64,000 nt of DNA from CAVRQM01 sp963838805. GTDB lineage: Bacteria > Pseudomonadota > Alphaproteobacteria > Acetobacterales > Acetobacteraceae. The stretch covers positions 62,001 to 126,000 of the forward strand of contig CAWISK010000010.1 in assembly GCA_963838805.1 (NCBI GenBank), read 5' to 3'. Of the stretch, positions 27,890 through 36,888 are shown piece by piece. A program made the position numbers and the translations under genes. How positions within the stretch are numbered: the first letter of the stretch is position 1; each line of letters begins with the position of its first letter. Below the pieces are notes generated by a model. That model was not told where the DNA came from. It did no database searches and saw only the letters and a program-made list of their open reading frames with translations.

Positions 27890-29424
27890 GCCGCAATCGA
27901 CCTTGTCTCGGCCACGGCGATCGCCCGCAGCGCCCGCGTCTCGTCGCCCTGCCCGCGCGCGAAGCGGTCGACCAGGCGTCCATCGGCCATGACCAGGCAG
28001 GTATCCGCGAGCCCCATCACCTCCTCCAGCTCCGAGGAGACGACGATCAGCCCCACGCCGCTCTCGGCCAGATCGACGATCAGGCGGTAGATCTCCTGCC
28101 GCGTGGCCACGTCCACGCCCTTGGTCGGCTCGTCCAGCAGCAGAATCCTCGGCCGGTTCATCAGCACGCGCGCGAACAGCAGCTTCTGCTGGTTGCCGCC
28201 GCTCAGATGTGCCACCGATGCCTCGGCCGAGGGCGCCTTCACGTTCAGCTCCCGCATCGCGCGCAATGCCGCCGCTGTTTCCAGGCCAGCACGCAGCACG
28301 CCCGCGCGCGCGAAGAAGGCCAGGTTGCCGATGGTGATGTTGCCGCGCACCGGCAGGTTGAAGGCGAGGCCGTCGCGCTTGCGGTCCTCTGTCAGCAGGG
28401 CGAGGCCGGCACGCCGCGCCTCTCGCGGCGAGCGGATGCGCATCTCGGCCTCGCCGACGAAGACGCGGCCCTCGCTCGGGAAGCGCCCGAACAATGCGCC
28501 CAGCAGCTCGGTGCGGCCGGAGCCGACCAGGCCGGCGATGCCGAGGATTTCGCCGGCATGCAGGGTGAAGCTGATGTCGTGCAGCGCGCGACGGCTCGCC
28601 GGGCCGCGCGCGACGCGCAACCCCTCCACCCGCAGCAACGGCGCCGCATCGGCGGGCGGCGTGTGCGGGGGATAGAGCCGCTGCACCCTGCGGCCCGCCA
28701 TCGCATCGATCAGCCGGTCGGCATCGAAATCCACGCGGTCGAGCACGGCCGCAACCACACCGTCGCGCAGCACCGTGGCGCGATCGCAGATCGCGGCGAC
28801 CTCGGCCAGGCGATGCGTGATGTGGACGATCGTGGCGCCGCGCGCCCGCAGGCGCTGCAACACGGCGATCAGGTGGTCCACCTCGACCCCCGACAGCGAC
28901 GCCGTGGGTTCGTCCAGCATCAGGACGCGCGGGCGCATCGCCAGCGCCCGCACCAGCATCAGCAGCTGGCGTTGCGCGGGAGACAGCGAGGCGGCCAGCG
29001 CGCGCGGTGCGATCGCCAAGCCGAGCTCCTCGAACATGGCTGCGGCGGCGCGCTGCATCGCCGACGGGCTGACGACCATGCCCCGACCCAGGCCGGTGCG
29101 CCCGGCGAACACGTTCTCGGCGGCACTGAGCGTCTCCAGCACCTCGATTTCCTGCGGCACATAGGCAATGCCGCTGGCCCGCGCCGCCGCCGGCGAGTCG
29201 AGCGTCACGGTGCGGCCGGCCACGCGGATCGTGCCTTCGTACGATCCGCCCGGATGCACGCCGTTGAGGATCTTTACCAGCGTCGATTTGCCGGCGCCGT
29301 TCTGGCCCAGCAGCGCGTGGACCTCGCCCGCGCGCACGCGCAGATCGACGCCGCGCAGCGCCGGCACGCCGCCGAAACTCTTGCGGATGCCGACAGCCTC
29401 GATCGCGAGGTCCGCAGGAGTCAC
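27886..29424 (-). CDS. Sugar ABC transporter ATP-binding protein (CUT2, RbsA/XylG-like), system A
   Basis: A 512-residue tandem ATPase, the CUT2 hallmark of two ABC domains in one chain. The first half has GQNGAGKSTL, LSPAQRQL (degenerate signature) and MLDEPTASL. The second half has GLVGSGRTELL (degenerate Walker A), LSGGNQQKLLFA and LLLDEPTKGVDV. It powers monosaccharide import. The GTG start at 29424 follows the binding-protein stop by one base, and its stop overlaps the SDR. The frame is intact. It belongs to an operon controlled, by position, by the divergent LacI gene at 31544. Confidence 0.92.
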   Translation of the reverse strand: MTPADLAIEAVGIRKSFGGVPALRGVDLRVRAGEVHALLGQNGAGKSTLVKILNGVHPGGSYEGTIRVAGRTVTLDSPAAARASGIAYVPQEIEVLETLSAAENVFAGRTGLGRGMVVSPSAMQRAAAAMFEELGLAIAPRALAASLSPAQRQLLMLVRALAMRPRVLMLDEPTASLSGVEVDHLIAVLQRLRARGATIVHITHRLAEVAAICDRATVLRDGVVAAVLDRVDFDADRLIDAMAGRRVQRLYPPHTPPADAAPLLRVEGLRVARGPASRRALHDISFTLHAGEILGIAGLVGSGRTELLGALFGRFPSEGRVFVGEAEMRIRSPREARRAGLALLTEDRKRDGLAFNLPVRGNITIGNLAFFARAGVLRAGLETAAALRAMRELNVKAPSAEASVAHLSGGNQQKLLFARVLMNRPRILLLDEPTKGVDVATRQEIYRLIVDLAESGVGLIVVSSELEEVMGLADTCLVMADGRLVDRFARGQGDETRALRAIAVAETRSIAA

Positions 29425-29425
29425 G

Positions 29426-30395
29426 CTACTGGCCGGCCGATTGCAGGATCTTGTAGTACGGCCCCAGATCGCCCGCGGTGATCACCTTGGCCGGCAGCGG
29501 ATTGAGATAGGGCACCTGCTTGCCTTCGGCGAGTGCTGCGGCGAGATCGGCCGTCTTGGCGCCTTCCTCGTATAGCGGCTGTGCGACCAGGCCGTAGGCG
29601 GCGCCCGATTTCACCAGATCGAGGTTCTGGCGCACATAGTCCATCGCGATGATGACGATGTCGCGGCCCGCCGCGTGGGCGCCGCCGCTCCATGTCTCGG
29701 CACCATTGCCCGTGGTCGAGAACGCGCCGGTCACGTCCGGATGCGCCTGCAGGATGCTGACCGCCTTGGCTTTCGCGGCCGACGGCTCGAAGCCCTCGAG
29801 CTGGGTGTCGAGCAGCTTGATGCCGGGGTATTTGGCCGCCATCTCCTTGCGGAACGAACTCCCCATCGTGTTCTCGATGAGGTTGTACGATCCCTGCGTG
29901 ATGGCGACCGTGCCCTTGCCGCCCAGCTTCGCGCCCATCGCGTCGGCGGCGTTGGTGCCGGCCTGCGCCACGTCCTCGCCGGTCGCGGCCCTGAGGCCCT
30001 TCACCGTCCCCTCGGGCGGCATGACGTGCCAGGTGACGATCGGATAGCCCTGCTTCGCGAGCTTGCCGATATACGGGAAAGATGGACGGATCGGGGCCGT
30101 ACACCGCGACCGCATCGAAATGGGTGCGCGCCAGCGCCGCCTCGGCCAGGGGGATCGAGCCGGCGACGTCATAGGTGGTGGCGCTCGGATTGCCTACGAC
30201 CTCGCAATGATAGCCGAGCTGCTTGCAGCGATCGAGGAAGCCCGCCTGCATCAGCTTGTGCACCGGATGGTCGCGCATCGGCTGCACCCACAGGATCGCT
30301 TTCTGGCTGTCGGCCCGCGCCGTGCGGCCAGCGAGCAGCGCGGCCGCGACGGCAAGCCCAACCAGTGCCGCGCGGCGCCTGAACATGGTCAACAT
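29426..30395 (-). CDS. Periplasmic sugar-binding protein, system A (frameshift near 30085)
   Basis: A RbsB/type-I periplasmic-binding-protein-fold lipid-free receptor. It has a signal peptide (FRRRAALVGLAVAAALLAG...ARADSQ) and a mature start AILWVQPMRDHPVHKLMQAGF. The hinge-region blocks are FDAVAVYGPDPSIF, YPIVTWHVMPPEG, AFSTTGNGAETWSGG and VIIAMDYVRQN. The first third and the rest are in different frames; removing one T from the TTT near 30085 joins PDPSIFPYIGKLAKQG. The ATG at 30395 has GGGAGGGA before it and overlaps the permease 3' end by seven bases. The presence of GxxP-like HPVHKLMQAGF suggests specificity for a sugar larger than ribose, but this is a guess. Confidence 0.85.
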
Positions 30396-31460
30396 TGATC
30401 CCTCCCGTTGATGCGTTCTGGCAAAGATGATGCCCTGGACGGCGCCCGTTCTGCCCGGCCCGCGCCGGTGATGAAGACGCGCCGGCGCAGCAGGTCGAGT
30501 CCCACCGCGACCACCATGATCACGCCCACCGCGATCTGCTGCCAGTTGGCGCTGACGCCCACGACGACCAGGCCGCTTTCCACGACCTGCAGCAACAGCA
30601 TGCCGATCAGCCCGCCCGCCATCGTGCCGGCGCCGCCGAACAGGCTGACGCCGCCCACCACCACGCCCGCGATGACCGTCAGCTCCCAGCCGCTGCCGAT
30701 CGAGGTCGTGCCGCTGGCGAGGTCGGCCATGACGAACATGCCCGCAACCGCCGCCAGCGTGCCGATCAGGACGAAGGCGCCGATCTTGTACGCATCGGTG
30801 TTGATGCCGACCAGCCGCGCCACTTCGCGCGAGCCGCCGGTCGCGTACATGTTGCGGCCGATGACGGTGCGGCGCAGCACGAAATCGCCGAGCAGTGCTG
30901 CCAGGACGAAGAAGATGAAGGACCAGCCGAGACCGAACACCACGACATCCTGGCCGAGATTGCCGATCGCGTCCGGCAGCGGATAGACCGGATAGCCGTT
31001 GGTCACGACCTGGATCAGCCCCTGGCCGATGAACAGCATGCCCAGCGTCTGGATGAAGGCCGGGATGCGCAGCCGCACCACGACGACGCCATTCACCAGC
31101 CCGATGAAGGCGCCCAGCAGCAAGCCGCCCAGGATGGCAACCGGCACCGGCAAGGCGAGGCTCGTCATCAGCCGCGCGCTGACCACGGCGCACAGGCCGG
31201 CGACGGATCCTACCGAGAGATCGAACTCGCCCCCCACGAGCAGGATGGTCTGGCCGATGGCGATGATGCCGACAAACGACACCGCGTTCAGGATGGCGCG
31301 CACGTTGCGCGCGGAGAGGAAGGCGGGCTGGATCAAGGTGAACAGCAGCGCCGCCACGACAAGGGCCGCCAGCACGCCGAGCTCGCCCAGGGCCAGCACG
31401 CGCAGCGCCTGATCGCGCAGGCCGACGCTTCGCGGCGATCGGTGGCGACATGGCCGCCAT
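30389..31460 (-). CDS. Sugar ABC transporter permease (CUT2), system A (frameshift near 31427)
   Basis: A BPD_transp_2/RbsC-type permease with 8-10 hydrophobic helices. Family markers are AIGQTILLVGGEFDLSVGS, the EAA-like region RTVIGRNMYATGGSREVARL, and VIAGVVVGGVSLFGG. The main frame begins with LALGELGVL. An upstream ATG at 31460 (MAAMSPPIAA) with VGLRDQALRV in the next frame becomes continuous if one A near 31427 is removed, giving a normal N-terminal cytoplasmic segment. The C-terminal tail is long and polar. First gene of the system A operon, reading away from the divergent LacI gene; only 83 bases lie between them. Confidence 0.85.
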
Positions 31461-31543
31461 GCCCGGATTCTCTCCTGTCGATTGCCTCACGCCGTCTCCG
31501 ACTGCATGGTGATGATGGACAGGGGCGGCCACCGGCGAGGGTC

Positions 31544-32572
31544 ATGGCGCGACACAAGGATAGCGGCTCGGCCCCACGGCGGCTCGGGATGCGCGAGATC
31601 GCCCAGCGCCTGGGGGTGGCACCGATCACGGTGTCGCGGGCGTTGAAGACGCCCGAGCGGGTGCTCCCGGAGACGCGCGAGAAGATCCTGGCGCTGATCG
31701 AGCGCGAGGGCTTCGTGCCGAACCAGCTCGCCGGCAGCATGCGCAGCCCAAGCCGCATCGTGGGCACGATGGTGCCGCCGCTGATCAACTCCGGGATCGC
31801 CGAGCAGGTGCAGGGCATGTCCGACGCCTGCCAGGCACACGGTTACCAGTTGCTGCTGATCCAGGGCGACTTCGCGCCCGAGCTGGAGGAGCGGGCGATC
31901 CGCGCGCTGCTGGGCTGGCGGCCGGCCGGGCTGATCCTGCAGGCCTTCGTCCAGTCGCCCGGCGCGCGCGTGCTGCTGCGCGACAGCGGCCGGCCCGTCG
32001 TCGAGATCAGCGAGATTCGCGGGCGCAGGCCGATCGACATGGCGGTGGGCGTGTCGAATTTCGAAACTGCCTACGCGATGACGACGCATCTCGCCGACAA
32101 GGGCTTCGCCCGCATCGGCTTCGTCAGCACGCCGATCCACGGCAACGACCGGCTGAGCCAGCGGCGCATCGGCTACCGGCAGGCGCTGGCCGATCGCGGC
32201 CTGCGCTACGAGCCGTCGATGGAAGTCGAGGTGCCGATCACGCCGCAGGGCGGGGGTGCGGCGCTGCGCATGCTGACGGACCGGCATCCCGATCTGGACG
32301 TGATCTTCTGCTCCAGCGATACGCTGGCGATCGGCGCCGTGCAGGAATGTCACCGGCTGGGCTGGGCCGTGCCCGGTCGGCTCGCCATCGCCGGCTACGG
32401 CGACGCCGATCTCGCGCAACAGCTCTACCCGTCGCTGACCACCGTGCGGGTGCCGCGCTACGACATGGGACGCCAGGCAGTCGAGGTGCTGATCCGCAGG
32501 CTGGCCGGCGAGGCGCACGTGCCGAAGGTCGTGCGCATCGGCTTCGAGATCATCGACCGGCAAAGCGCCTGA
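31544..32572 (+). CDS. LacI-family transcriptional regulator, 1
   Basis: A 342-residue repressor with an N-terminal HTH (MREIAQRLGVAPITVSRALKTP), the hinge helix region (EGFVPNQLAGSMRS), and a RbsB-like effector domain (IVGTMVPPLINSGIAEQV, VISH-equivalent EISEIRGRRPIDMAVGVSN, AIAGYGDADLAQ). Divergent from transport operon A, which it presumably controls. The island contains several LacI-like palindromes (GATGATAACGGTATCATC at 40401), and this protein is one of two candidates to bind them. ATG 31544 is chosen because the HTH lies 16 residues in, the usual distance. It ends 21 bases before the convergent 3' end of the binding-protein gene at 32594. Confidence 0.88.
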   Translation: MARHKDSGSAPRRLGMREIAQRLGVAPITVSRALKTPERVLPETREKILALIEREGFVPNQLAGSMRSPSRIVGTMVPPLINSGIAEQVQGMSDACQAHGYQLLLIQGDFAPELEERAIRALLGWRPAGLILQAFVQSPGARVLLRDSGRPVVEISEIRGRRPIDMAVGVSNFETAYAMTTHLADKGFARIGFVSTPIHGNDRLSQRRIGYRQALADRGLRYEPSMEVEVPITPQGGGAALRMLTDRHPDLDVIFCSSDTLAIGAVQECHRLGWAVPGRLAIAGYGDADLAQQLYPSLTTVRVPRYDMGRQAVEVLIRRLAGEAHVPKVVRIGFEIIDRQSA

Positions 32573-32593
32573 TCCTGCGGGCGGCGGCACGAC

Positions 32594-33653
32594 CTAGCTG
32601 CCGCCGATGGCTTCGGCGGGCGTGATCTCCACCCAGTTCGGAGAGACCGGCAGCGACAGCCCGGGCGGCTCTTTCGGGAAACGCGGTCTTGCCGATTTCG
32701 ATAGCCTCGGCACCGGCACCGGCCGCCTTCGTATCATTGGTCAGAAGCGGCGTGCGGACGAGCACATCGTGCGAGGCCGGCCTGGCGCCGTCCAGCACGG
32801 ACACGGCAAGCTTGAGGGCCACGGCCGAAAGATAGGGCGGATTCGGCCCGAGAATGCATTTCGCTCCTTTGGTGTCGAGGCAGGCGAGGGCCGTGCCGTT
32901 AAAGGCGGCGGCAGTGATCGGTACCATCGGCCTGCCTGCAGCCTGCAGAGCCTTCATCGCGCCGGTACCGTAAGCTTGAGACAGAATGCCGTCGATCTGC
33001 GGATTGGCCGCCAGCAGATTCTCGACCCCGGCTTGCTCAGGACCAAGCGCGTAATTGCCGTTGAAATAGCCTGCAACTGCAATGTCGGGGGCTGCCTTCA
33101 GCACTCTCTCGAAGCCGTCCTGCAGGCGCTGCGACACAGGAGCACCCGCCAAGCCGCGATCGACCAGAACCTTCCCGTGCCCGTGAAGTTCGGCCACCAT
33201 CCAGGCCGCCTGACCGGCCGCCATCGCGTCGAAATCGGATTGCACCTTGTAGGCGCAAGCCGCGGTCACAACCTGATCGAAGCTCACGACGACGATTCCC
33301 GCCTTGCAGGCACGCTCGATCGTCGGATTGAGCGCGTCGCCCGATCCGGCGTCGATCAGGATCGCGTCGGGATGCACGCGGATGATGTTGTTCAGCGAAT
33401 TGATCTGCGCCTGCGTCGTCGTCTCGACATTGTCGATCTTGAGCTCGACCCGACCGGCCAGCGGCGCCTTCCTCGCCGCCACCTGCACGCTGCGCAGCAT
33501 CTGCTGGCGCCAGTCATTGCCCGCGAAGTTGTTCGAGACATAGACGCGGTACTGCCGTGCCGCATCCGCCCGCGCCGGCGTGCCGGACGCGTATCCGAGA
33601 GCGCAGAGAGCGGCCACGAGGCCGATCCCGGACAGAATCCCCTTGCCGTGCAT
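32594..33653 (-). CDS. Orphan periplasmic sugar-binding protein, paralog of system B receptor (frameshift near 32683)
   Basis: It has a signal peptide (GIGLVAALCALGYASGTPARA) and a RbsB-fold receptor whose mature part parallels the protein at 40453. Shared stretches include NDWRQQMLRS, NVETTTQAQINSLNNIIR, HPDAILIDAGS, VSFDQVVTA and YFNGNYALGPEQ. Near the C-terminus the frame shifts; removing one T from GTTTCCC near 32683 gives FPKEPPGLSLPVSPNWVEIT, the exact counterpart of the paralog's end, with a stop at 32594. No permease or ATPase adjoins it, so it may feed the system B transporter with a related ligand. Its promoter carries one of the shared operator sequences. Confidence 0.85.
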
Positions 33654-33710
33654 TGCCGTCCTCCCGTGCTGACCCGTTCTCATTCGCGGGTCCGTTTCGC
33701 GTCACGTCAC

Positions 33711-33738
33711 TGTGCTACCGGTATCATCCAACTGTCAA
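33711..33738 (-). promoter_or_regulatory. Promoter and LacI-type operator upstream of the orphan binding protein
   Basis: On the minus strand, TTGACA (33738-33733) is followed by GGATGATACCGGTAGCAC (the 18-bp operator is 33728-33711). One arm, GATGATA, equals that of the operator at 40401; the other is degenerate. The -10 box is unclear. It lies 58 bases before the ATG at 33653. Confidence 0.5.
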
Positions 33739-33754
33739 CGACCGTGTCTCACGT

Positions 33755-34357
33755 CTAGAAATCGCGTCCATACCCGGCACTCCAGCCGCCATCCACCGGC
33801 AGAACATGGCCGGTCATATAGGCATTCTCGGGATCGGCGAGGAACAGTGCGGCGCGGGCGAGGTCTGCTTCACTCCCGGCCCGCCCGAGCGGGATGTGCG
33901 ACAGCATCCGCCTGTCCGCATCGACGAGTTCGTCGTCTCCGTGCGCGACGGCGCCGGCGGCGATCGCGTTGACCCGCACCCCCGCCTCGGCCAGTTCGAG
34001 CGCCAGCGCACGGGTGAGAGCGGCCAGCGCCGCGTGCCGGGCGGCGTGTTCCGCCGCGCCGCGCTGCACGACGAGACCGCGAACCGAGAGGAATGCAATG
34101 ATGCGTCCGCCGCCGCTGGCACGCATAGGCCGGGCGGCGGCACGGAACAGGAGTGCCGTCGCGTCGATCCCGCTTGCGTCGCCGGCCGCCACGATGTCCA
34201 GCCGGCCGAACCGCGCGGCGGCCGCCGCCAGGTCCGGGCACGGGTCGCCATCAGCGCCGAGCGCCACACGCGCCCCGTTGCGTTCCAGGATCTCGGCGAC
34301 CGCGCGGGGCACATCGCGCGCCAGCCATGCCGCCTGCCCGGACAGGTCCACCTGCAC
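33755..34357 (-). CDS. Degenerate SDR-fold protein lacking catalytic residues
   Basis: This 200-residue protein clearly belongs to the short-chain dehydrogenase fold. FGRLDIVAAGDAS, RASGGGRIIAFLS, LTRALALELAEAGVRVNAIAAGAV and TGHVLPVDGGWSAG are in order. The TGxxxGxG cofactor loop is replaced by SGQAAWLARDVP, the N-terminal region is about 45 residues shorter than usual, and the YxxxK site reads HAARH. It therefore cannot work as a normal oxidoreductase and may be a pseudo-enzyme, a partner subunit, or a gene in decay. The frame is intact and codon use is normal. Divergent from the E1 fusion gene at 34486. Confidence 0.75.
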   Translation of the reverse strand: MQVDLSGQAAWLARDVPRAVAEILERNGARVALGADGDPCPDLAAAAARFGRLDIVAAGDASGIDATALLFRAAARPMRASGGGRIIAFLSVRGLVVQRGAAEHAARHAALAALTRALALELAEAGVRVNAIAAGAVAHGDDELVDADRRMLSHIPLGRAGSEADLARAALFLADPENAYMTGHVLPVDGGWSAGYGRDF

Positions 34358-34432
34358 GCTTCGCCCTCCCCGCGATCTGCGCCGGCCCCGAAGAAAACCG
34401 GTGACGCCACTCCGTCGCTGACGCTATGCTAT

Positions 34433-34438
34433 TATAAT
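34433..34438 (+). promoter_or_regulatory. Candidate -10 box of the E1-fusion operon
   Basis: TATAAT lies in an unusually AT-rich patch (34425-34445) in the 128-bp gap between the divergent SDR and E1-fusion genes, 48 bases before the ATG. No convincing -35 box stands 16-18 bases upstream, so an activator or a different sigma factor may be involved. Low confidence. Confidence 0.3.
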
Positions 34439-34485
34439 CTTATGTTGGCCGTCCATGCTTTTGCTGGCGGCGGGAGGAAGTCCGA

Positions 34486-36888
34486 ATGACCCAGGCGGCC
34501 GTCCGCGAAGCGCGGCCAGCGCTCCCTCTCGGGCTGGACCGGCCGGCTTTGCTGGCGCTGTACGAGCGCATGGCGCTGCTCCGCCGCTTCGAGAGTGTCG
34601 CCCAGGTCGCCTGCCGCCGCGGCGAGACACCCGGCTTCCTGCATCTCTACATCGGCGAGGAGGCGGTGGCCGCGGGAATCTGCGCGCATTTGCGGCCGAC
34701 CGACTGGATCACGTCCACGCATCGCGGGCACGGCCACGCGCTGGCCAAGGGCATGGCGCCGCACGTGCTGATGGCGGAGCTGTTCGGAAAACGCGACGGG
34801 TGCTGCGGCGGGCGCGGCGGCACGATGCACCTGTATGACCGCGCGACGGGGCTGTTCGGCACAAACGGCATCGTCGCGGCCGGCATCAGCGCCGCCGTGG
34901 GTGCGGCGATCGCCGCGCGCCATCGCGGCACGGACGACGTCGCCGTGGCATTCTTCGGCGATGGCGCGGTCAATCACGGCGGCTTCCACGAGGCCGCCAA
35001 TCTTGCCGGCGTCATGCGGGCGCCGGCCATTCTCGTGTGCGAGAACAATCTCTACGCCACGGCAACTCCGCTCGCCACCGTGACACTCAATCCGCAGATC
35101 GCCAATCGCGCCGCTGCCTATGGCATTCCGGGCGTCGCGGTGGACGGCAACGACGTGCTCGCGGTCTGGGCGGCCATGCGCGACGCGGCCGGTCGCGCAC
35201 GGGCGGGGCAAGGACCGACGCTGATCGAGGCCAAGACCTATCGCATCGTGGGCCACCACGAGGGCGATCCCGTCACCGGCACGTACCGGACCCAGCAGGA
35301 GGTGGACGAGTGGTCGCGGCGCTGTCCCGTTGCCACCTATCGCGCCCGCCTGATCGAGTGGCTCGGCAGGCCGGTCGCCGCCGATCTCGACGCGATGGAC
35401 GAGCGGGTGCGCGAGCAGGTGGATCACGCGCTGGAATTCGCCCGCCGGTCGCCCGAGCCGGACCCCGCCACGGTGTTCGGCCACGTCTTCGATGCGGCCC
35501 TGAACCCGCCCGCGGCACTGGCCCATTCCCCGCACGCCGCGACCGCCACCACCGGCTGGCTGGACGCGGTGCGCGACGGCATTGCCGAGGAGATGCGCCG
35601 CAATCCCGACATCCTGTATTTCGGCGAGGGCACGGGCGAGCGCGGGGGCACCTTCGCGCACACGAAGAATCTCTGGGCCGAGTTCGGCGCCGGGCGCATG
35701 GTCGACACGCCCATTTCCGAACAGGGCTTCACCGGTGCTGCGCTCGGCGCCTCGGCCACGGGCGTGCGCGTCGTCGCCGACCTGATGTTCGCCGAGTTCA
35801 TGTTCGAGGCGGCGGGCCAGATCGTCCTGCAGGCGGCAAAGCTGCGCTACATGAGCAACGGGCAGATGAACGCGCCGATGGTGGTGCGGGTGGGTGCCGG
35901 GGCGGTGCGCAGCGCCGGGCCGCATCACAGCGGCACCTATCATCCGGTCTGGGCACACGTGCCGGGCCTCATCGTCTGCATGCCGGCGACACCCGCCGAC
36001 GCGAAGGGCTTGATGAAGACGGCGCTGCGCGCGGCCGATCCGGTCATCATGCTGGAACCGAAGGCCCTGTTCGCCTCGCGCGGCGAGGTGCCGGAGGGCG
36101 AGCACCTGGTGCCGTTCGGGGTCGCGCGCATCGCGAGGGCGGGAGGCGACCTGACCATCGCCGCGGCCGGGCAGATGGTGCATCGCGCATTGGAGGCCGC
36201 GGAGACGCTCGCGGCCGAGGATGTGGCGTGCGAGGTGATCGATCTGCGCACGATCCAGCCGCTCGACGTGGAATCCGTGGTGGCGAGCGTGCGGCGCACG
36301 CATCGCCTGCTGGTGGTCGATGAAGGCTGGTCGGCGTTCGGCGTCGGCGCCGAGCTGGGCCAGTCCGTGAGCGAACTGGCGTTCGACGAGCTGGATGCAC
36401 CGATCGGCAGGTTGCATACCGAGCCGGTGACGCATCCCTTCGCCCCGGCGCTGGAGCGGGCGATGCTGATGGATGCCGAGCGCGTCGCGGCGGCGGCCCG
36501 CGCGGTGCTGGCGGGCCAGCCTCTCGTGCCCCGGCGCTGGAGCGGCGTTCCGACCGGGCATCCAGTCGCGGCCGCCCCGCCTCCCCCGTCGGCGGTGCCC
36601 CGGCCCAGCCCCGTGATGCGCGGCCAGCGCGAGGCGAGCGCGCCGGCGCAGGGCGAACCGATCACCATGCCGTTCGGCGACCTGACGGTGAGCGAGGGCC
36701 GTGTCGTGCGCTGGCTGCACCGGCCGGGGGACAGGATCGCGGCGGGCGATATCGTGGCCGAGATCGAGACCGACAAGGCGGTGGTCGAAATCGAGGCGCC
36801 CTGCGACGGTACCTTGTCGAGCATCGAGCACGAAGCGGGGAGCACGGTGCAGATGGGCCAGCGCATCGGCGTGGTGTCGCCGGCATGA
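34486..36888 (+). CDS. Fused 2-oxoacid dehydrogenase E1-alpha/E1-beta with C-terminal lipoyl domain
   Basis: An 800-residue TPP enzyme in three parts. Residues 15-330 are E1-alpha (STHRGHGHALAKG; TPP/Mg site GDGAVNHGGFHEAANLAG with GDG at 158-160; ENNLYATATP). Residues about 345-685 are E1-beta (GEGTGERGGTFAHTKNLWAEFG; DTPISEQGFTGAALG; RVGAGAVRSAGPHHSGTYHP; YxWADVIDLRTIQP-type end VIDLRTIQPLD). Residues 726-800 are a lipoyl domain with the lipoyl lysine at 764 in IETDKAVVE. Separate alpha and beta genes are the norm; alpha-beta fusions occur in acetoin-dehydrogenase-like sets, and a lipoyl arm on E1 is uncommon. No E2 acyltransferase or E3 gene is present in the window. The substrate is unknown, perhaps a diketone or 2-oxo sugar acid. 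Four-base overlap with the next gene. Confidence 0.88.
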   Translation: MTQAAVREARPALPLGLDRPALLALYERMALLRRFESVAQVACRRGETPGFLHLYIGEEAVAAGICAHLRPTDWITSTHRGHGHALAKGMAPHVLMAELFGKRDGCCGGRGGTMHLYDRATGLFGTNGIVAAGISAAVGAAIAARHRGTDDVAVAFFGDGAVNHGGFHEAANLAGVMRAPAILVCENNLYATATPLATVTLNPQIANRAAAYGIPGVAVDGNDVLAVWAAMRDAAGRARAGQGPTLIEAKTYRIVGHHEGDPVTGTYRTQQEVDEWSRRCPVATYRARLIEWLGRPVAADLDAMDERVREQVDHALEFARRSPEPDPATVFGHVFDAALNPPAALAHSPHAATATTGWLDAVRDGIAEEMRRNPDILYFGEGTGERGGTFAHTKNLWAEFGAGRMVDTPISEQGFTGAALGASATGVRVVADLMFAEFMFEAAGQIVLQAAKLRYMSNGQMNAPMVVRVGAGAVRSAGPHHSGTYHPVWAHVPGLIVCMPATPADAKGLMKTALRAADPVIMLEPKALFASRGEVPEGEHLVPFGVARIARAGGDLTIAAAGQMVHRALEAAETLAAEDVACEVIDLRTIQPLDVESVVASVRRTHRLLVVDEGWSAFGVGAELGQSVSELAFDELDAPIGRLHTEPVTHPFAPALERAMLMDAERVAAAARAVLAGQPLVPRRWSGVPTGHPVAAAPPPPSAVPRPSPVMRGQREASAPAQGEPITMPFGDLTVSEGRVVRWLHRPGDRIAAGDIVAEIETDKAVVEIEAPCDGTLSSIEHEAGSTVQMGQRIGVVSPA

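Noticed and set aside
31461..31543. Search for the shared operator between LacI-1 and transporter operon A
   Set aside because: No sequence close to GATGATA-N4-TATCATC is present, so I do not claim that operon A belongs to the shared regulon.
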